Both the position numbers and the translations under genes were made by a program. This document shows, in pieces, positions 63,584-64,000 of a DNA stretch of 64,000 nt (positions are counted from its first letter, which is position 1; each line of letters opens with the position of its first letter). Where the stretch lies: the NCBI RefSeq assembly GCF_003367355.1, contig NZ_CP031413.1, positions 2,398,921 to 2,462,920 of the forward strand, in the 5' to 3' direction. Below the pieces are notes generated by a model. That model searched no databases. It worked only from the letters and a program-made list of their open reading frames with translations, and was not told the DNA's origin. This stretch comes from Lysobacter sp. TY2-98. GTDB taxonomy: Bacteria; Pseudomonadota; Gammaproteobacteria; Xanthomonadales; Xanthomonadaceae.

Positions 63584-63904
63584 CTACGCCTCGTCGTCGA
63601 ACAACGCTTCGATCTCACTCGACCCGCGGGGCCGCACGACGCGCCCGTACTCGACGCCGTCGCGCATCAGCACGAACGTCGGCCAGAGCTTGATGCGGAA
63701 CGAGCGACCCAACGGTTTGCCGCGTCCGTCCTCGATGCGCAGGTGGCGCACGTCGTGTTCCGCCAGCGCGTGCTCGGCCAGCGGCTCGGCGGCGAGGCAG
63801 TGCGGACACCACGGCGCGCCGAACTCGAGCACCACGTCGCCCGGCATCGCATCAACCGCCGCGCGGGTGGGCTCCTGCGCGACGTAGGCATGGCTGGCGG
63901 GCAT
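63584..63904 (-). CDS. Thioredoxin-family protein
   Basis: A 106-residue protein with the active site CPHC (FGAPWCPHCLAAEPL) and the cis-proline segment IKLWPTFVLMRDG. No signal peptide, so cytoplasmic. It starts 3 nt after the stop of the truncated gene at the right edge, so it is translated in the same operon. Confidence 0.87.
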   Translation of the reverse strand: MPASHAYVAQEPTRAAVDAMPGDVVLEFGAPWCPHCLAAEPLAEHALAEHDVRHLRIEDGRGKPLGRSFRIKLWPTFVLMRDGVEYGRVVRPRGSSEIEALFDDEA

Positions 63905-63907
63905 GCG

Positions 63908-64000
63908 TCAGTGGTGGCCGCGACCGAAGCCGGGATCCCGCGAACGACTGCGATCGATCGCGGCGGCGGTGTCCTCGGCCTGGGTTTCCGGGCGGTTCGG
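63908..64000 (-). CDS. 3' end of a gene entering from the right edge
   Basis: The last 30 codons of a minus-strand gene, ending GFGRGHH and TGA at 63908-63910, 3 nt before the thioredoxin start. The visible C-terminus is hydrophilic with Asp/Arg/His. Function cannot be judged from this fragment. Confidence 0.55.
   Translation of the reverse strand, partial: PNRPETQAEDTAAAIDRSRSRDPGFGRGHH

Overview
The window is GC-rich chromosomal DNA from a gammaproteobacterium of the Xanthomonadaceae/Lysobacteraceae type (Lysobacter- or Luteimonas-like). This is an inference from gene content: a split class II ribonucleotide reductase with a lysine-rich histone-like gene between its halves, a birA-coaX-SPOR cluster, a large carbohydrate/peptide-type TonB receptor, and many small secreted orphans. 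Genes are densely packed on both strands. No ribosomal RNA operon, CRISPR array, prophage or complete insertion sequence was seen.

Layout. 1-9.3 kb: a truncated MASE1-like/PAS/GGDEF/EAL c-di-GMP protein, tRNA-Thr(TGT), a SPOR protein, coaX and birA (all minus strand), then a small secreted protein and mtfA, then a minus-strand group with an AI-2E-family permease and three YqjD/YqjE-like small envelope proteins. 9.3-15.3 kb: an HtrA-type protease, then nrdJa, a histone-like protein and nrdJb, ending in a clear rho-independent terminator. 15.3-22.7 kb is the accessory region. A lone OLD-type ATPase/TOPRIM nuclease of visibly lower GC is followed by about 5 kb of dispersed repeats of at least two families, with short secreted or unknown ORFs between them (one probably frameshifted), an FKBP isomerase and an RDD protein. 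22.7-38.6 kb: a DUF3300-DUF2950 pair, a CPXCG protein, formaldehyde dehydrogenase, DUF1456, dctA, PPK2, an SPFH protein, numerous small periplasmic proteins, a CPBP protease and a second lysine-rich histone-like protein. 38.6-49.8 kb: GNAT, an MFS transporter, an outer-membrane barrel, an ion channel with an unusual filter, a second CPBP protease tail-overlapping a response regulator, a diguanylate cyclase, TPR and LysM proteins, a CDF metal transporter and an EamA protein. 49.8-64 kb: an AidB-like acyl-CoA dehydrogenase divergent from a MocR regulator, an AraC regulator, a TonB-dependent receptor divergent from a DUF1223 protein, DUF488, a CPA2 antiporter, a threonine-synthase-like enzyme, a glycine-zipper protein and thioredoxin.

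How the parts connect. Most clusters are ordinary housekeeping or envelope functions. The functional groups visible from order and spacing are birA/coaX (4-nt overlap), the class II ribonucleotide reductase halves with a candidate NrdR operator upstream, the DUF3300/DUF2950 pair, and the small envelope-stress-like group upstream of the AI-2E permease. The most unusual stretch is 15.2-22.7 kb, where a candidate stand-alone phage-defence nuclease sits at the edge of a repeat-rich region. Its last codons lie inside one of the repeated motifs. Start sites were mostly chosen by ribosome-binding site and signal peptide, so many are upstream-trimmed relative to the longest open frame.
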